A stretch of DNA of 64,000 nt, taken from contig JAFSNK010000021.1 in assembly GCA_017447445.1 (NCBI GenBank), positions 165,390-229,389 of the forward strand, written 5' to 3'. The first letter of the stretch is position 1. The number at the start of each line of letters is the position of its first letter. The position numbers were made by a program, and so were the translations under genes. The notes under the pieces were generated by a model. It had not been told where the DNA came from. It saw only the letters and a program-made list of their open reading frames with translations, and searched no databases. Positions 7,522 through 15,099 of this stretch are shown here, piece by piece. The stretch is from Clostridia bacterium (lineage in GTDB: Bacteria; Bacillota; Clostridia; Oscillospirales; CAG-382).

Positions 7522-7680
7522 TGCGACACAATTCTATATCGCCTCTATTAATGAGAGACCGCATTTTTATTTGGTAAAAATGCACTCTCTTTTCGTGCGT
7601 CTCTCATAGATGGCGGAATTGTGTCGCAGCAATCGGAGTTGTGCGTTTTTCGGTGCGTAGCTCCGGCTGCGCACTTTTTT
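7522..7680 (+). ncRNA. Unassigned structured leader RNA ending in a terminator
   Basis: About 159 bases that fold as one extended element. The outer stem is 13 bp (7522-7534 with 7616-7628, TGCGACACAATTC), then GCC/GGC (7541-7543/7612-7614), then 9 bp ATGAGAGAC/GTCTCTCAT (7551-7559/7599-7607). Inside is a 9-bp hairpin GCATTTTTA/TAAAAATGC (7561-7583). Downstream, CGGAGTT (7634-7640) can pair with AGCTCCG (7659-7665); this is incompatible with the terminator stem at 7653-7674. The layout of aptamer-like domain, antiterminator and terminator before an enzyme gene is that of a riboswitch or attenuator. I do not recognise a known class, and T-box motifs are absent. An independent small RNA or a short inverted-repeat insertion are the alternatives. 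Confidence 0.65.
7653..7680 (+). terminator. Conditional terminator before the AMP-binding gene
   Basis: A 9-bp stem GTGCGTAGC (7653-7661) with GCTGCGCAC (7666-7674), loop TCCG, then T6. GTGCG is duplicated at 7641-7645 and could replace the left arm. Confidence 0.85.
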
Positions 7681-7701
7681 ATTCAATAAGGAGAAAGAAA
7701 A

Positions 7702-9540
7702 ATGCAAGAACTGAAACTGACGGGCTTTCCGTCCATCGACAAGCCGTGGCTGAAATACTATAAAGAAGGCGCTGAAGAAAGAGCGCTCAATATCCCTGAA
7801 AACAAAACCGTTTGGGACGTTATTGAAGAAAAACTATATGAGCATATCAACATTCCTGCAATCGAATACTTCGGCAGAGTCATTTCTCGAAAAGAGTTTA
7901 TCGACCTTGTTTATACTTGGGCAAAGGCATTCAAAGCAATGGGCGTAGAAGAAGACGAGATCGTTGCGTATTACGGCCCGTTCTTTCCTGATGTTGGCGC
8001 GATGGCGTTTGCGCTGAATATGATCGGCGCATGCGCGTATTTCTTAAAACTTGCCATATCACCCAAAGCGCTTGCCGAAGAAACTAAGAATTGTAGATTT
8101 GCGATATGCTTTGAGGATATGTGGAAGAATGTTGCTAATGAGTTTTCAAAAGACCGTTTTAAAAATGTTATCATAATAAACGCTATAGATGGAATGGCAA
8201 CACCGAAAAAACAAATTGCTTTTCTTTTGAAAAAGTTAAAGTTCAAATCAAAGAATCAATTCAATGGAGAAAAATACTTTTCTGTCAGAGAGGCAAAGAA
8301 ACTAGCAAAGACATATACGGGCGTTGTTAAAGCACAGTTCGCTCCCGATCGCCCCGCTTTTATTACTTCTTCAAGCGGAACTACCGTTAATGGAGTGGTA
8401 AAGGGGTGTGTAGCAACCAACGAATCGATTGTTTCTCAAATTTTCATAAATGTTAATTCAGAAGCTAAATGCTCCCCCGGGGATACGTGTATGACAAATT
8501 TTCCCCCAACAGCTTCGACATCTTTGGACTGCCTCTTTATAATCCCACTGTTTGAAGGGTTAACGACTATTTTTGATCCACGTGTTTCCGAAAACGATTT
8601 TTACAATCAGCTTACCCGCAAAAAGCCAAATTTAGTCATCGCCACAGGAAGTATGTGGGAAGCTTTCTTTAATACTATTTCTCAAAAGAATCATAAAAAT
8701 ATTGATTTAAGCCATAGTAAATCCTGGATTATTGGTGGCGAAGGAACAGATATTCAAAAATTTCGAAAATGGAATAATATAGTTTTAAAATCTAACGGAG
8801 ATAAACTAACATGCGGTTATGGATCGTCTGAACTTTTTTCTGCCATTTGTCGCTGGATGTCGTTCATTGAAAATGATTATTCAAAACCAATTATGAGCGT
8901 TGGAATTCCATATGTAGGAATTACAGTGGGAATATTCGACAAAAACGGAAACGAGAAAAAATATAATCAACGTGGTGAACTATGGATAAAAAGCAAATCC
9001 GCGATGAAGTGCTACTACAACAAACCGGAACTAACTTCACAGACAAAGATCGACGGCTGGATTCATACCGGTGACCTTGCAGAAATAGATGAGAACGGCT
9101 TTGTCTATATTTGGGGCAGAGTAAAAGATACTGTTGAAGACAATGTAGGAAATAAGCTGTATTTGTTCGATATAGCATATAAAATAAAAGAAAAAGACTT
9201 TATTGATGACGCGATCGTTCTGCAAATGAAAACAAACAAGGAGACTGTTTCGCTTGTTGCGCATATTGTTTGGGACGGAAATCCTTCTGTTGAGGAACAA
9301 AAAAAGCATTTTAAAGAACTCAATGCGCTTATGGAGGACTACCTTCCGTCGACTTTTGAAATGGCGGCGTATTCCGTCCACAATATTATGCTGCCGTATT
9401 CGCCGACTACCTTGAAAAAAGACAAAAACCGCCTGTCAAAACAAACAGACGGATATATTCAGGTGATTGACGGCGAAATCAAAAACATTAATTTCGTGAT
9501 GGGTGATAACGATAAATACAAAATGATTATCAAGGATTAA
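7702..9540 (+). CDS. AMP-binding (adenylate-forming, ANL superfamily) enzyme
   Basis: 612 residues. It contains the phosphate loop SSSGTT...VVKG near 222, the adenine-binding YGSSE near 373, GELWIKS, HTGDLAEIDENGFVYIWGR near 450-470 and GRVKD at the domain hinge; SPTTLKKDKNRL near the C-terminus carries the likely catalytic lysine. Such enzymes activate a carboxylic acid as acyl-AMP and usually transfer it to CoA or a carrier protein. The acid is unknown and no partner gene is adjacent. The gene is clearly more AT-rich than its neighbours, most strongly from about 8050 to 9100, which suggests recent acquisition. After the TAA the same frame stays open for 16 more codons, as if the C-terminus had been longer. 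The structured RNA upstream probably controls it. Confidence 0.85.
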   Translation: MQELKLTGFPSIDKPWLKYYKEGAEERALNIPENKTVWDVIEEKLYEHINIPAIEYFGRVISRKEFIDLVYTWAKAFKAMGVEEDEIVAYYGPFFPDVGAMAFALNMIGACAYFLKLAISPKALAEETKNCRFAICFEDMWKNVANEFSKDRFKNVIIINAIDGMATPKKQIAFLLKKLKFKSKNQFNGEKYFSVREAKKLAKTYTGVVKAQFAPDRPAFITSSSGTTVNGVVKGCVATNESIVSQIFINVNSEAKCSPGDTCMTNFPPTASTSLDCLFIIPLFEGLTTIFDPRVSENDFYNQLTRKKPNLVIATGSMWEAFFNTISQKNHKNIDLSHSKSWIIGGEGTDIQKFRKWNNIVLKSNGDKLTCGYGSSELFSAICRWMSFIENDYSKPIMSVGIPYVGITVGIFDKNGNEKKYNQRGELWIKSKSAMKCYYNKPELTSQTKIDGWIHTGDLAEIDENGFVYIWGRVKDTVEDNVGNKLYLFDIAYKIKEKDFIDDAIVLQMKTNKETVSLVAHIVWDGNPSVEEQKKHFKELNALMEDYLPSTFEMAAYSVHNIMLPYSPTTLKKDKNRLSKQTDGYIQVIDGEIKNINFVMGDNDKYKMIIKD

Positions 9541-9598
9541 ATCGATTACCACGCACTTGAAAAACAGGTGGAAGAAATGAGCAAGAGATGAGAAATTT

Positions 9599-9616
9599 TC
9601 ACTTGCGTTATGAACA
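9599..9616 (-). repeat. Right copy of 18-bp inverted repeat flanking the island
   Basis: Exact reverse complement of 7285-7302. It lies just before the terminator of the AMP-binding gene; here the complementary GTTATG arm of the tRNA terminator hairpin is missing. Confidence 0.85.
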
Positions 9617-9627
9617 ATCGGACCAAA

Positions 9628-9663
9628 AATCCTCGGATCCGTCTGGGATCCGGGGATTTTTTT
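9628..9663 (+). terminator. Rho-independent terminator of the AMP-binding gene
   Basis: A 13-bp stem AATCCTCGGATCC (9628-9640) with GGATCCGGGGATT (9646-9658), 5-base loop, followed by a T run. Confidence 0.92.
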
Positions 9664-9754
9664 GTTTTGAGAACTTTTTTCTTTGCTATTAGATTTTACC
9701 TCTTGCCCCAAAAAACTCAGCGCCGCCGGGCGCAGTCAAAATGCCGGAAACAGA

Positions 9755-9783
9755 TTGACTTTTCGCCGGAAAAACGTTATACT
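9755..9783 (+). promoter_or_regulatory. Promoter of the LRR surface-protein gene
   Basis: TTGACT (9755-9760), 17-base spacer, TATACT (9778-9783). It leaves a leader of about 175 bases. Confidence 0.7.
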
Positions 9784-9967
9784 GTTTTGGTATAAAAGGT
9801 TTTTAACAGGTGTCAGCCGGATCCCGCGGAGCGGGGCGATCACATCCCCGGAGCGGGATAAAACCGTAAGGGCGCAGCCGGTTTTATGACTGATGACAGC
9901 GAAGAGATATACAAATGCAACGCGACGCATCGTCCGTATATTCAACTATGTATGGGGGAATTGAAAC

Positions 9968-11680
9968 ATGAACAAGAATCCAACCGACAGCAATGCAAAA
10001 AAGAGCAATCGTCTGCCCGTTATAATCGGAGCGGTCGTATTATTGATCATCATCATTATAGTTCTTGCGGTCTGTCTGAACAAATGCGGCGGCGAAACGA
10101 ACGATCCGTCCGGAGCTCGATCCGACGGATCGATAACGGATGATTCCGGATCCGCCGCGTCCGCGGAAACGCCGGGCGCGGAGTCCGGTACGGAGACCGG
10201 TACGGAGTCTGAAACGGTTTCCGGCACTTCTTCCGACGACTCGCCGGCTCACGTTCACACTTTCGGGGACTGGACGGTTTTGAAGGAGCCCGACTGCCTT
10301 ACTCCCGGCGCGCGCGAGCGCGTTTGCTCCGCCTGCGGCGAGAAACAGACCGAGGAGCTGTCGCCGCTGGGGCACGAAGGGCACAATAACGAATGTATAA
10401 GATGCGGCAAAAAGGCGCTGACGGCAGATCATATTGGTTTTGCGCCCTATCCCTACGGCGACGGGATGTGGATAACGAGCGTTCACGGTCTGGACGATTC
10501 CGATCTGCTGATCCCGGACGTTCTGGACGGGCAAAGCGTTACCTGCATCGCGGCGCAAGTCTTTGAAGAGAACGAAACGATCGAGACGGTCTCGCTGCCC
10601 GACAGCGTCACGCAATTGGGGACCTTCACGTTTTACCTCTGCCCGAACCTGCGGATGATCCGTTTCGGCAAAAACATCGGCAATCAGTACACCTCGATCA
10701 CCGGATACTGTCCGAATATCGATTATCTGGTCGTCCCGCCCGAAAACACGCTGCTCCACAGCGATCACAACTGCGTGATCGAGACCGAGAGCAAAAGGCT
10801 TTTGTACGGGTGCCGCAACAGCATCATCCCCGACGACGGAAGCGTTTTGATCCTCGAATACACGTCGTTTCAAGACTGCACGGGACTGACGTCGATAGTC
10901 GTTCCGTCGCCCGTGACCACGATCGAGAATTGCGCTTTCAACAGTTGTGAGAGTCTCGTTTCCATCGAGATCTCCGACAGCGTCACGTCGATCGGAGAGG
11001 AAACGTTTTTATTCTGCAAATCCCTGAAAAACGTGCGCCTGCCCGCGCACCTGAAGGAACTGAATACAGAACTGTTCGAGTTCTGCGAATCACTTGAAGA
11101 GATCACGATCCCGGACGAAGTCGAAGAAATCTACAGCGGGTGTTTCTACGGATGCACGGCGCTCAAAACCGTCCGTCTGCCGGAAAGTCTGAAAACGATC
11201 GGCAATTATGCGTTCCAGAAATGTTCGTCGCTCGAAAGCATCACGCTTCCCTCGGGGCTCACGCATCTCGGAGAGGCGTTCAAGGAGTGCTCGTCGCTGA
11301 AATCGATAGTCATTCCCGACGGCGTGGAGGAACTGTTCACCGGCGCGTTCATCGACTGTACGTCGCTGACCGACGTAAAACTGCCGAAGGACCTGATCAG
11401 GGTCCCGAGACTCCTATTCAGCGGCTGTACGTCGCTGACCTCAGTCGCAATCACGAACGGCAACGAGATCGAGGAGTACGCGTTTTCCGGCTGCACGGCG
11501 CTTAAGAGCGTTACGATACCCGCGTCGGTCAAATACATAAAACAGGACATTTTCGAAAACTGCACGTCGCTTAAAAGCATTAACTATAGGGGCAGCGCGG
11601 AGGACTGGACGAAGATCCGCATCAGCTCTTCCAACGACGTGCTTGAACGCCTCTCGATCGTATACGATTATAAGGAATAA
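9968..11680 (+). CDS. BspA-type leucine-rich-repeat (LRR_5) surface protein
   Basis: 570 residues starting at the ATG with GGGGGAA upstream. An N-terminal membrane segment (about 18-38, VIIGAVVLLIIIIIVLAV) follows a basic cytoplasmic tail. Then comes a Ser/Thr/Glu-rich linker with near-identical TGTES repeats, then a Cys-containing block (HTFGDWTV, CSACGE, CIRCG) often seen before LRR_5 arrays. Residues about 180-555 are consecutive LRR_5 units of the form 'L..IVIPDGVE.I...AF..CTSL'. Such proteins are displayed on the cell surface and bind host or polysaccharide ligands; the ligand here is unknown. The single membrane anchor means it projects outward from the membrane. A lipoprotein and a repeat protein follow, so this is a small surface-protein cluster. 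Confidence 0.85.
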   Translation: MNKNPTDSNAKKSNRLPVIIGAVVLLIIIIIVLAVCLNKCGGETNDPSGARSDGSITDDSGSAASAETPGAESGTETGTESETVSGTSSDDSPAHVHTFGDWTVLKEPDCLTPGARERVCSACGEKQTEELSPLGHEGHNNECIRCGKKALTADHIGFAPYPYGDGMWITSVHGLDDSDLLIPDVLDGQSVTCIAAQVFEENETIETVSLPDSVTQLGTFTFYLCPNLRMIRFGKNIGNQYTSITGYCPNIDYLVVPPENTLLHSDHNCVIETESKRLLYGCRNSIIPDDGSVLILEYTSFQDCTGLTSIVVPSPVTTIENCAFNSCESLVSIEISDSVTSIGEETFLFCKSLKNVRLPAHLKELNTELFEFCESLEEITIPDEVEEIYSGCFYGCTALKTVRLPESLKTIGNYAFQKCSSLESITLPSGLTHLGEAFKECSSLKSIVIPDGVEELFTGAFIDCTSLTDVKLPKDLIRVPRLLFSGCTSLTSVAITNGNEIEEYAFSGCTALKSVTIPASVKYIKQDIFENCTSLKSINYRGSAEDWTKIRISSSNDVLERLSIVYDYKE

Positions 11681-11796
11681 ACCGTTAAAACACCTGCAAA
11701 ACGGCTGCGCGCCGTAAGAAAACAGCGCTCCCGCCGCACGGCTCCGCCGGAAGGCGGCTTTGGGAATCGCTGAACTTTGCGAAGGAGGAACGATAT

Positions 11797-12120
11797 ATGA
11801 AAAAGACAATAATGCTGAAACCGATCGCGCTTTTACTTGCGGCAGTAATGCTGCTGTCGCTTTACGCCTGCGGATCGGAAAAAAAGCCCGGCGGCAAGAC
11901 CGAACAAGCAAGTATAAGCTCGCTGTACGATTACGCCAAGAGTCTGGAAGCGGCGGGCAACAGCGAAGCCGCGGCGGCGGTATATGAACTGATCGCCCGG
12001 GGCGGCGGCGCGGAGCTTATTGAAAAAGCGCACGATGATATCCCGGCGGTAAGGTCCTCCGACGAGATCGGACAAATCGAAGAAGTGTTCGACCACGTGA
12101 AAGGAGGCGGCGGAAAATGA
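11797..12120 (+). CDS. Small lipoprotein
   Basis: 107 residues with GAAGGAGG before the ATG. The signal peptide (MKKTIMLKPIALLLAAVMLLS) ends in a lipobox LYAC, so it is lipid-anchored outside the membrane. The mature part holds a helical pair resembling one TPR unit (SLYDYAKSLEAAGNSEAAAAVYELIA) and a Gly-rich tail. The last codon overlaps the start of the next gene (ATGA), which indicates translational coupling and probably joint function. No known family was recognised. Confidence 0.8.
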   Translation: MKKTIMLKPIALLLAAVMLLSLYACGSEKKPGGKTEQASISSLYDYAKSLEAAGNSEAAAAVYELIARGGGAELIEKAHDDIPAVRSSDEIGQIEEVFDHVKGGGGK

Positions 12121-13685
12121 AAAAAGTTTTCGCGCTCCTTGTAACGTTTTTCTTGCTCTTTTCCGCTTTTGCGGCGTCTGCCGTTTGCGTTTCGGCGGCG
12201 GACGGCGACGAAGGGATCGGCGTTCCCGACGATGCGTTCGACGGCGGTTATACCGAGTATAAAGGCAGCGACGGATCGGTAACGCGGGTGTTCGATAACG
12301 GCAGCGTAAGCACCAAAAACAAGGACGGCTCCGTACACGCGGTCGATTATAAAGGAAACACTTATTCCGAAAATACCGACGGCAGCTCCACCATCCGCAC
12401 TACCGACGGATTTGTCGCCACGGAATACAATGACGGCAGGAAGAGTCTGACCGAACCGAACGGAAAGACGACGACGGTGAACAGCGACGGTTCGTTTTCG
12501 GAAAGCTACGGCGTGGGACTGACGCTTGATTATGACGCGGACGGCGGACTGACCGGCGTCGGGATAACCGGAAGCGACGAACGGATAGGTACCGACGAGA
12601 ACGGTTATTATAAAAACGGCGTAATAATCGGCCCGAACGGTTCAATGCTTACCGTTACCGACGAAGGGATGCGGTTTGTGAACAAAGACGGCACCGTTTA
12701 TGACCACACCGATCTCGGGAACAAACAAACGACTTCCATCGAATGGAAAGACGGGTCCCATTGCACGTCGGAAACGACGGTTTCGTGGAACGGCAATGAA
12801 AAAACCGAAAATACCGATTTTTCGCTTACCGACGCAAACGGCGAGCAGTGGAATGCAAACGTCCAAACGAGTTTTGATGAAAACGGCGAGCCGAAATATA
12901 TTAAAAACAACGTGGTGCAGTGGACCAGCTCCGACGGCTCGTCGCTCTGGATGGACAACAATTCCGAGGCGATGAACTTCCGCGGCAAGGACGGGACCGT
13001 TATGGTCGTCGACAGCAGCGGCAACCTTACCGAATATAAGGACAGTAATACCGTATGGAACGTTAAGTATGACGAAAACGGAAACGTCGAATCGGCGGAT
13101 ATTACTTTCTCCGACGGCGCCAAGATGATAAAGAACGCCGACGGAACCGCGTCGTTTACATTGCCGGACGGCACAAAATATGAGTCCGACTCCGACGGAA
13201 ACGTTTTTAAAAACGGCGAGCAGATCAAAAAAGACGGTCAATGGCTGCCCGGAAAGGAAGAAAGCGAAAAAGCGCCGGATGAAAGCGGTCAAAGCGAGCA
13301 AAGCAGTCAAAGCGAGCAAAGCGGGCAAAGCGAACTTGCCGGATGGAACGGCACATTTAACGGAACTGCGCTCCCGAAGCCCGAAACTAAAGGCACCATT
13401 ACAGAATGGACGGTAAAACGCGATTCGGTCACGATCCGCATCGACGGGATGAGCTATCAGGAGTATATCGACTATTGCCGGAAGCTCGAAGCACTTCCGG
13501 GCTGGACAGTCTACGGAGGCGAGGACACGGCGCATTTGCCAAACGACTACAACGAACGGGCGAAGGTCTATTTTACCGGTGAATACAGCAATCTGCCGCA
13601 TATCTCCGTGCAGTATTACAGCGACAAGACGTGTCAGCACAACAAGCTTCCGCACTTCTGTATGTTCGTATTCTACGAATGGTAA
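12117..13685 (+). CDS. Secreted repeat protein with C-terminal DUF6591-like domain
   Basis: 522 residues with a cleavable signal peptide ending near AFAASA. Residues about 40-370 consist of short degenerate repeats in which DG turns recur every 8-12 residues (GSDGSVTRVFDNGSVS, KDGSVHAVDYKGN and so on), a pattern resembling RHS/YD-type beta repeats. A Ser/Gln/Glu linker with five SEQ/SGQ units follows at about 385-405. The final 115 residues form a separate globular domain (ALPKPETKGTITEW...YQEYIDYC...LPGWTVYGGED) that resembles DUF6591. The start overlaps the lipoprotein stop by four bases, so the products may act together at the cell surface. Function unknown. Confidence 0.8.
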   Translation: MKKVFALLVTFFLLFSAFAASAVCVSAADGDEGIGVPDDAFDGGYTEYKGSDGSVTRVFDNGSVSTKNKDGSVHAVDYKGNTYSENTDGSSTIRTTDGFVATEYNDGRKSLTEPNGKTTTVNSDGSFSESYGVGLTLDYDADGGLTGVGITGSDERIGTDENGYYKNGVIIGPNGSMLTVTDEGMRFVNKDGTVYDHTDLGNKQTTSIEWKDGSHCTSETTVSWNGNEKTENTDFSLTDANGEQWNANVQTSFDENGEPKYIKNNVVQWTSSDGSSLWMDNNSEAMNFRGKDGTVMVVDSSGNLTEYKDSNTVWNVKYDENGNVESADITFSDGAKMIKNADGTASFTLPDGTKYESDSDGNVFKNGEQIKKDGQWLPGKEESEKAPDESGQSEQSSQSEQSGQSELAGWNGTFNGTALPKPETKGTITEWTVKRDSVTIRIDGMSYQEYIDYCRKLEALPGWTVYGGEDTAHLPNDYNERAKVYFTGEYSNLPHISVQYYSDKTCQHNKLPHFCMFVFYEW

Positions 13686-13731
13686 AAACGAGCAGATACA
13701 CTTTTAGCGCAAAATAAGAAGAATAAATCAA

Positions 13732-13774
13732 AGAGCCGCAAAACCTTTTAGATTTCAAGGTTTTACGGCTCTCT
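13732..13774. terminator. Bidirectional terminator between convergent genes
   Basis: Stem AGAGCCG-AAAACCTT / AAGGTTTT-CGGCTCT with one unpaired base on each side. It lies between the repeat-protein gene and the ABC ATPase gene on the other strand; T-rich flanks are modest. Confidence 0.75.
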
Positions 13775-13823
13775 TATTCTATTGCGCGTTAAACGTATCT
13801 GTGCTTACGGAGCGATCACGCCG

Positions 13824-15098
13824 TCAGACTTTCAGAGCGCCCGTGCCGATGATCCGCCCGGAGATCCGGCTGAACAGCATGAGCCCGTTGCCCTTGAATC
13901 TTACGTTGACCTTGCTCCCGATTTCGTATGTAACGCCGCCGAAAACGACGCCGGTCAGCAGGAAGTTGCCTATACGGAGACGTACCGTAGTCTCCATACC
14001 GGTCGGCATCGCGCTGTAGATCTCGGCCTCTATCCCGCCGTCGTCACATATTTCGATCATTTCCGGACGCACGCCGATAACGTAATCGTTCTCAGTCGGC
14101 TCCGCGTCCTGTTTCGCGGAATCGTCGACCATAGCAACGTGATATTTGAATACGGTATCCTTGTTGCCCTTTTCAACGTGTTTTTTGTTCTTTGCGAGCT
14201 CCGCTTTCGCAGCTGCGCGTTCGGCGTCCGCCTTCTTTTCGGCTTCCCGCCAATTTGCGATGTCGATCGGTTCGGCAAAGCTGAAGGTCGCCTTTTTATC
14301 GTCCAGGACGGTGAAGTCCATACTGCCTTCGTTTTGCGTACCCACGGCGTCAATGAAATTGATCGACGGGCTGCCGACGAAGTCCGCGACGAACAGATTG
14401 TTCGGCTTGCCGTAGACTTTAAGCGGAGGATCGTACTGCTGAAGCACGCCGTTTTCGATCAGACATATCTTTGTCGCAAGCGTCATTGCTTCCATCTGGT
14501 CGTGAGTGACGTATACGAAGGTCCTGCCCGTGGTGAGGTGGAGACGCTGCAGCTCGGAACGCATTTCCAGGCGAAGCTTGGCATCGAGGTTGGACAGCGG
14601 CTCGTCCATAAAGATCACCTCCGGCTCGGGAGCCAGGGTACGGGCTATCGCGACGCGTTGCTGCTGACCTCCGGAGAGTTCGGACGGATATCTGTCAAGG
14701 AACATTTCGATCTTGACGACGCGCGCGACGCGCTGAACGATCTCGTCGATCTCCTGCTTGGTGTACTTTTTGAGGTTCTTCAAGCCGAAGGAGATGTTCT
14801 GATAAACGGTCATATTGGGCCACAAAGCGTAGTTCTGGAAGAGGAATCCCACGTGCCGCTTGTTGGCGGGTACGTTTATTCCCTTCTCGGAGTCGAATAC
14901 CACGGTGTCGCCGATCTCGATGCGGCCCGAAGTCGGCGTTTCGAGACCCGCGATCATACGCAGGGTGGTCGTTTTGCCGCAGCCCGAGGGACCGAGCAGC
15001 GTAACGAAGGAGCAATCGTCGATCACCAGATCGAGGTGGTCGACCGCATAAAAGTCGCCCCAGCGTTTTGTTATGTCAGTCAATACTATTTTCGGCAT
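13824..15098 (-). CDS. ABC transporter ATP-binding protein (FbpC/UgpC type)
   Basis: 424 residues. Walker A GPSGCGKTT near 37-45, Q-loop FLFQNYALWP, signature LSGGQQQR near 138, Walker B VIFMDEP and switch His in VTHDQMEA are all intact. The C-terminal part (about 245-424) is TOBE-like as in MalK, UgpC and FbpC, but carries an unusual Lys/Ala/Glu-rich helical insertion (about 290-315). It is the last gene of a three-gene importer, starting one base after the permease stop. It energises that importer from the cytoplasmic face. As the only importer ATPase in the window it might also serve the ATPase-less sugar operon at 29742-42304, as MsmK-type ATPases do; that is inference. Confidence 0.92.
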   Translation of the reverse strand: MPKIVLTDITKRWGDFYAVDHLDLVIDDCSFVTLLGPSGCGKTTTLRMIAGLETPTSGRIEIGDTVVFDSEKGINVPANKRHVGFLFQNYALWPNMTVYQNISFGLKNLKKYTKQEIDEIVQRVARVVKIEMFLDRYPSELSGGQQQRVAIARTLAPEPEVIFMDEPLSNLDAKLRLEMRSELQRLHLTTGRTFVYVTHDQMEAMTLATKICLIENGVLQQYDPPLKVYGKPNNLFVADFVGSPSINFIDAVGTQNEGSMDFTVLDDKKATFSFAEPIDIANWREAEKKADAERAAAKAELAKNKKHVEKGNKDTVFKYHVAMVDDSAKQDAEPTENDYVIGVRPEMIEICDDGGIEAEIYSAMPTGMETTVRLRIGNFLLTGVVFGGVTYEIGSKVNVRFKGNGLMLFSRISGRIIGTGALKV

Positions 15099-15099
15099 A

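Larger units (their letters stand above)
7278..7701 (+). other. Intergenic region between tRNA-Pro and the AMP-binding gene
   Basis: In order it holds the tRNA terminator, a second hairpin GCAGGC/GCCTGC at 7350-7369 followed by a T-rich stretch, a featureless stretch to about 7487, a promoter, the structured RNA at 7522-7680 with its terminator, and an AAGGAG ribosome binding site at 7688-7693. On the minus strand 7288-7470 is open for 60 codons but has no ATG and no recognisable family, so it is not called as a gene. Confidence 0.7.
9541..9967 (+). other. Intergenic region between the AMP-binding gene and the LRR protein
   Basis: Holds a 16-codon in-frame continuation of the upstream gene (9541-9591), the right inverted-repeat copy, a terminator, a promoter at 9755-9783, and a roughly 175-base leader before the next gene. 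The leader contains three short GC-rich hairpins (CCCGC/GCGGG near 9822-9834, TCCC/GGGA near 9847-9860, AAACCG/CGGTTT near 9862-9887) enclosed by TGTCA/TGACA (9812-9816 and 9894-9898). I could not match it to a known riboswitch. Confidence 0.55.

Noticed and set aside
7522..7680. T-box leader for the AMP-binding gene
   Set aside because: No AGGGUGGNACCGCG-like T-box sequence or specifier loop is present, and the downstream gene is not an aminoacyl-tRNA or amino-acid gene.
7201..9967. Integrative element with its own integrase at tRNA-Pro
   Set aside because: No recombinase, excisionase or direct repeat of the tRNA 3' end is found; only the inverted repeat supports mobility.
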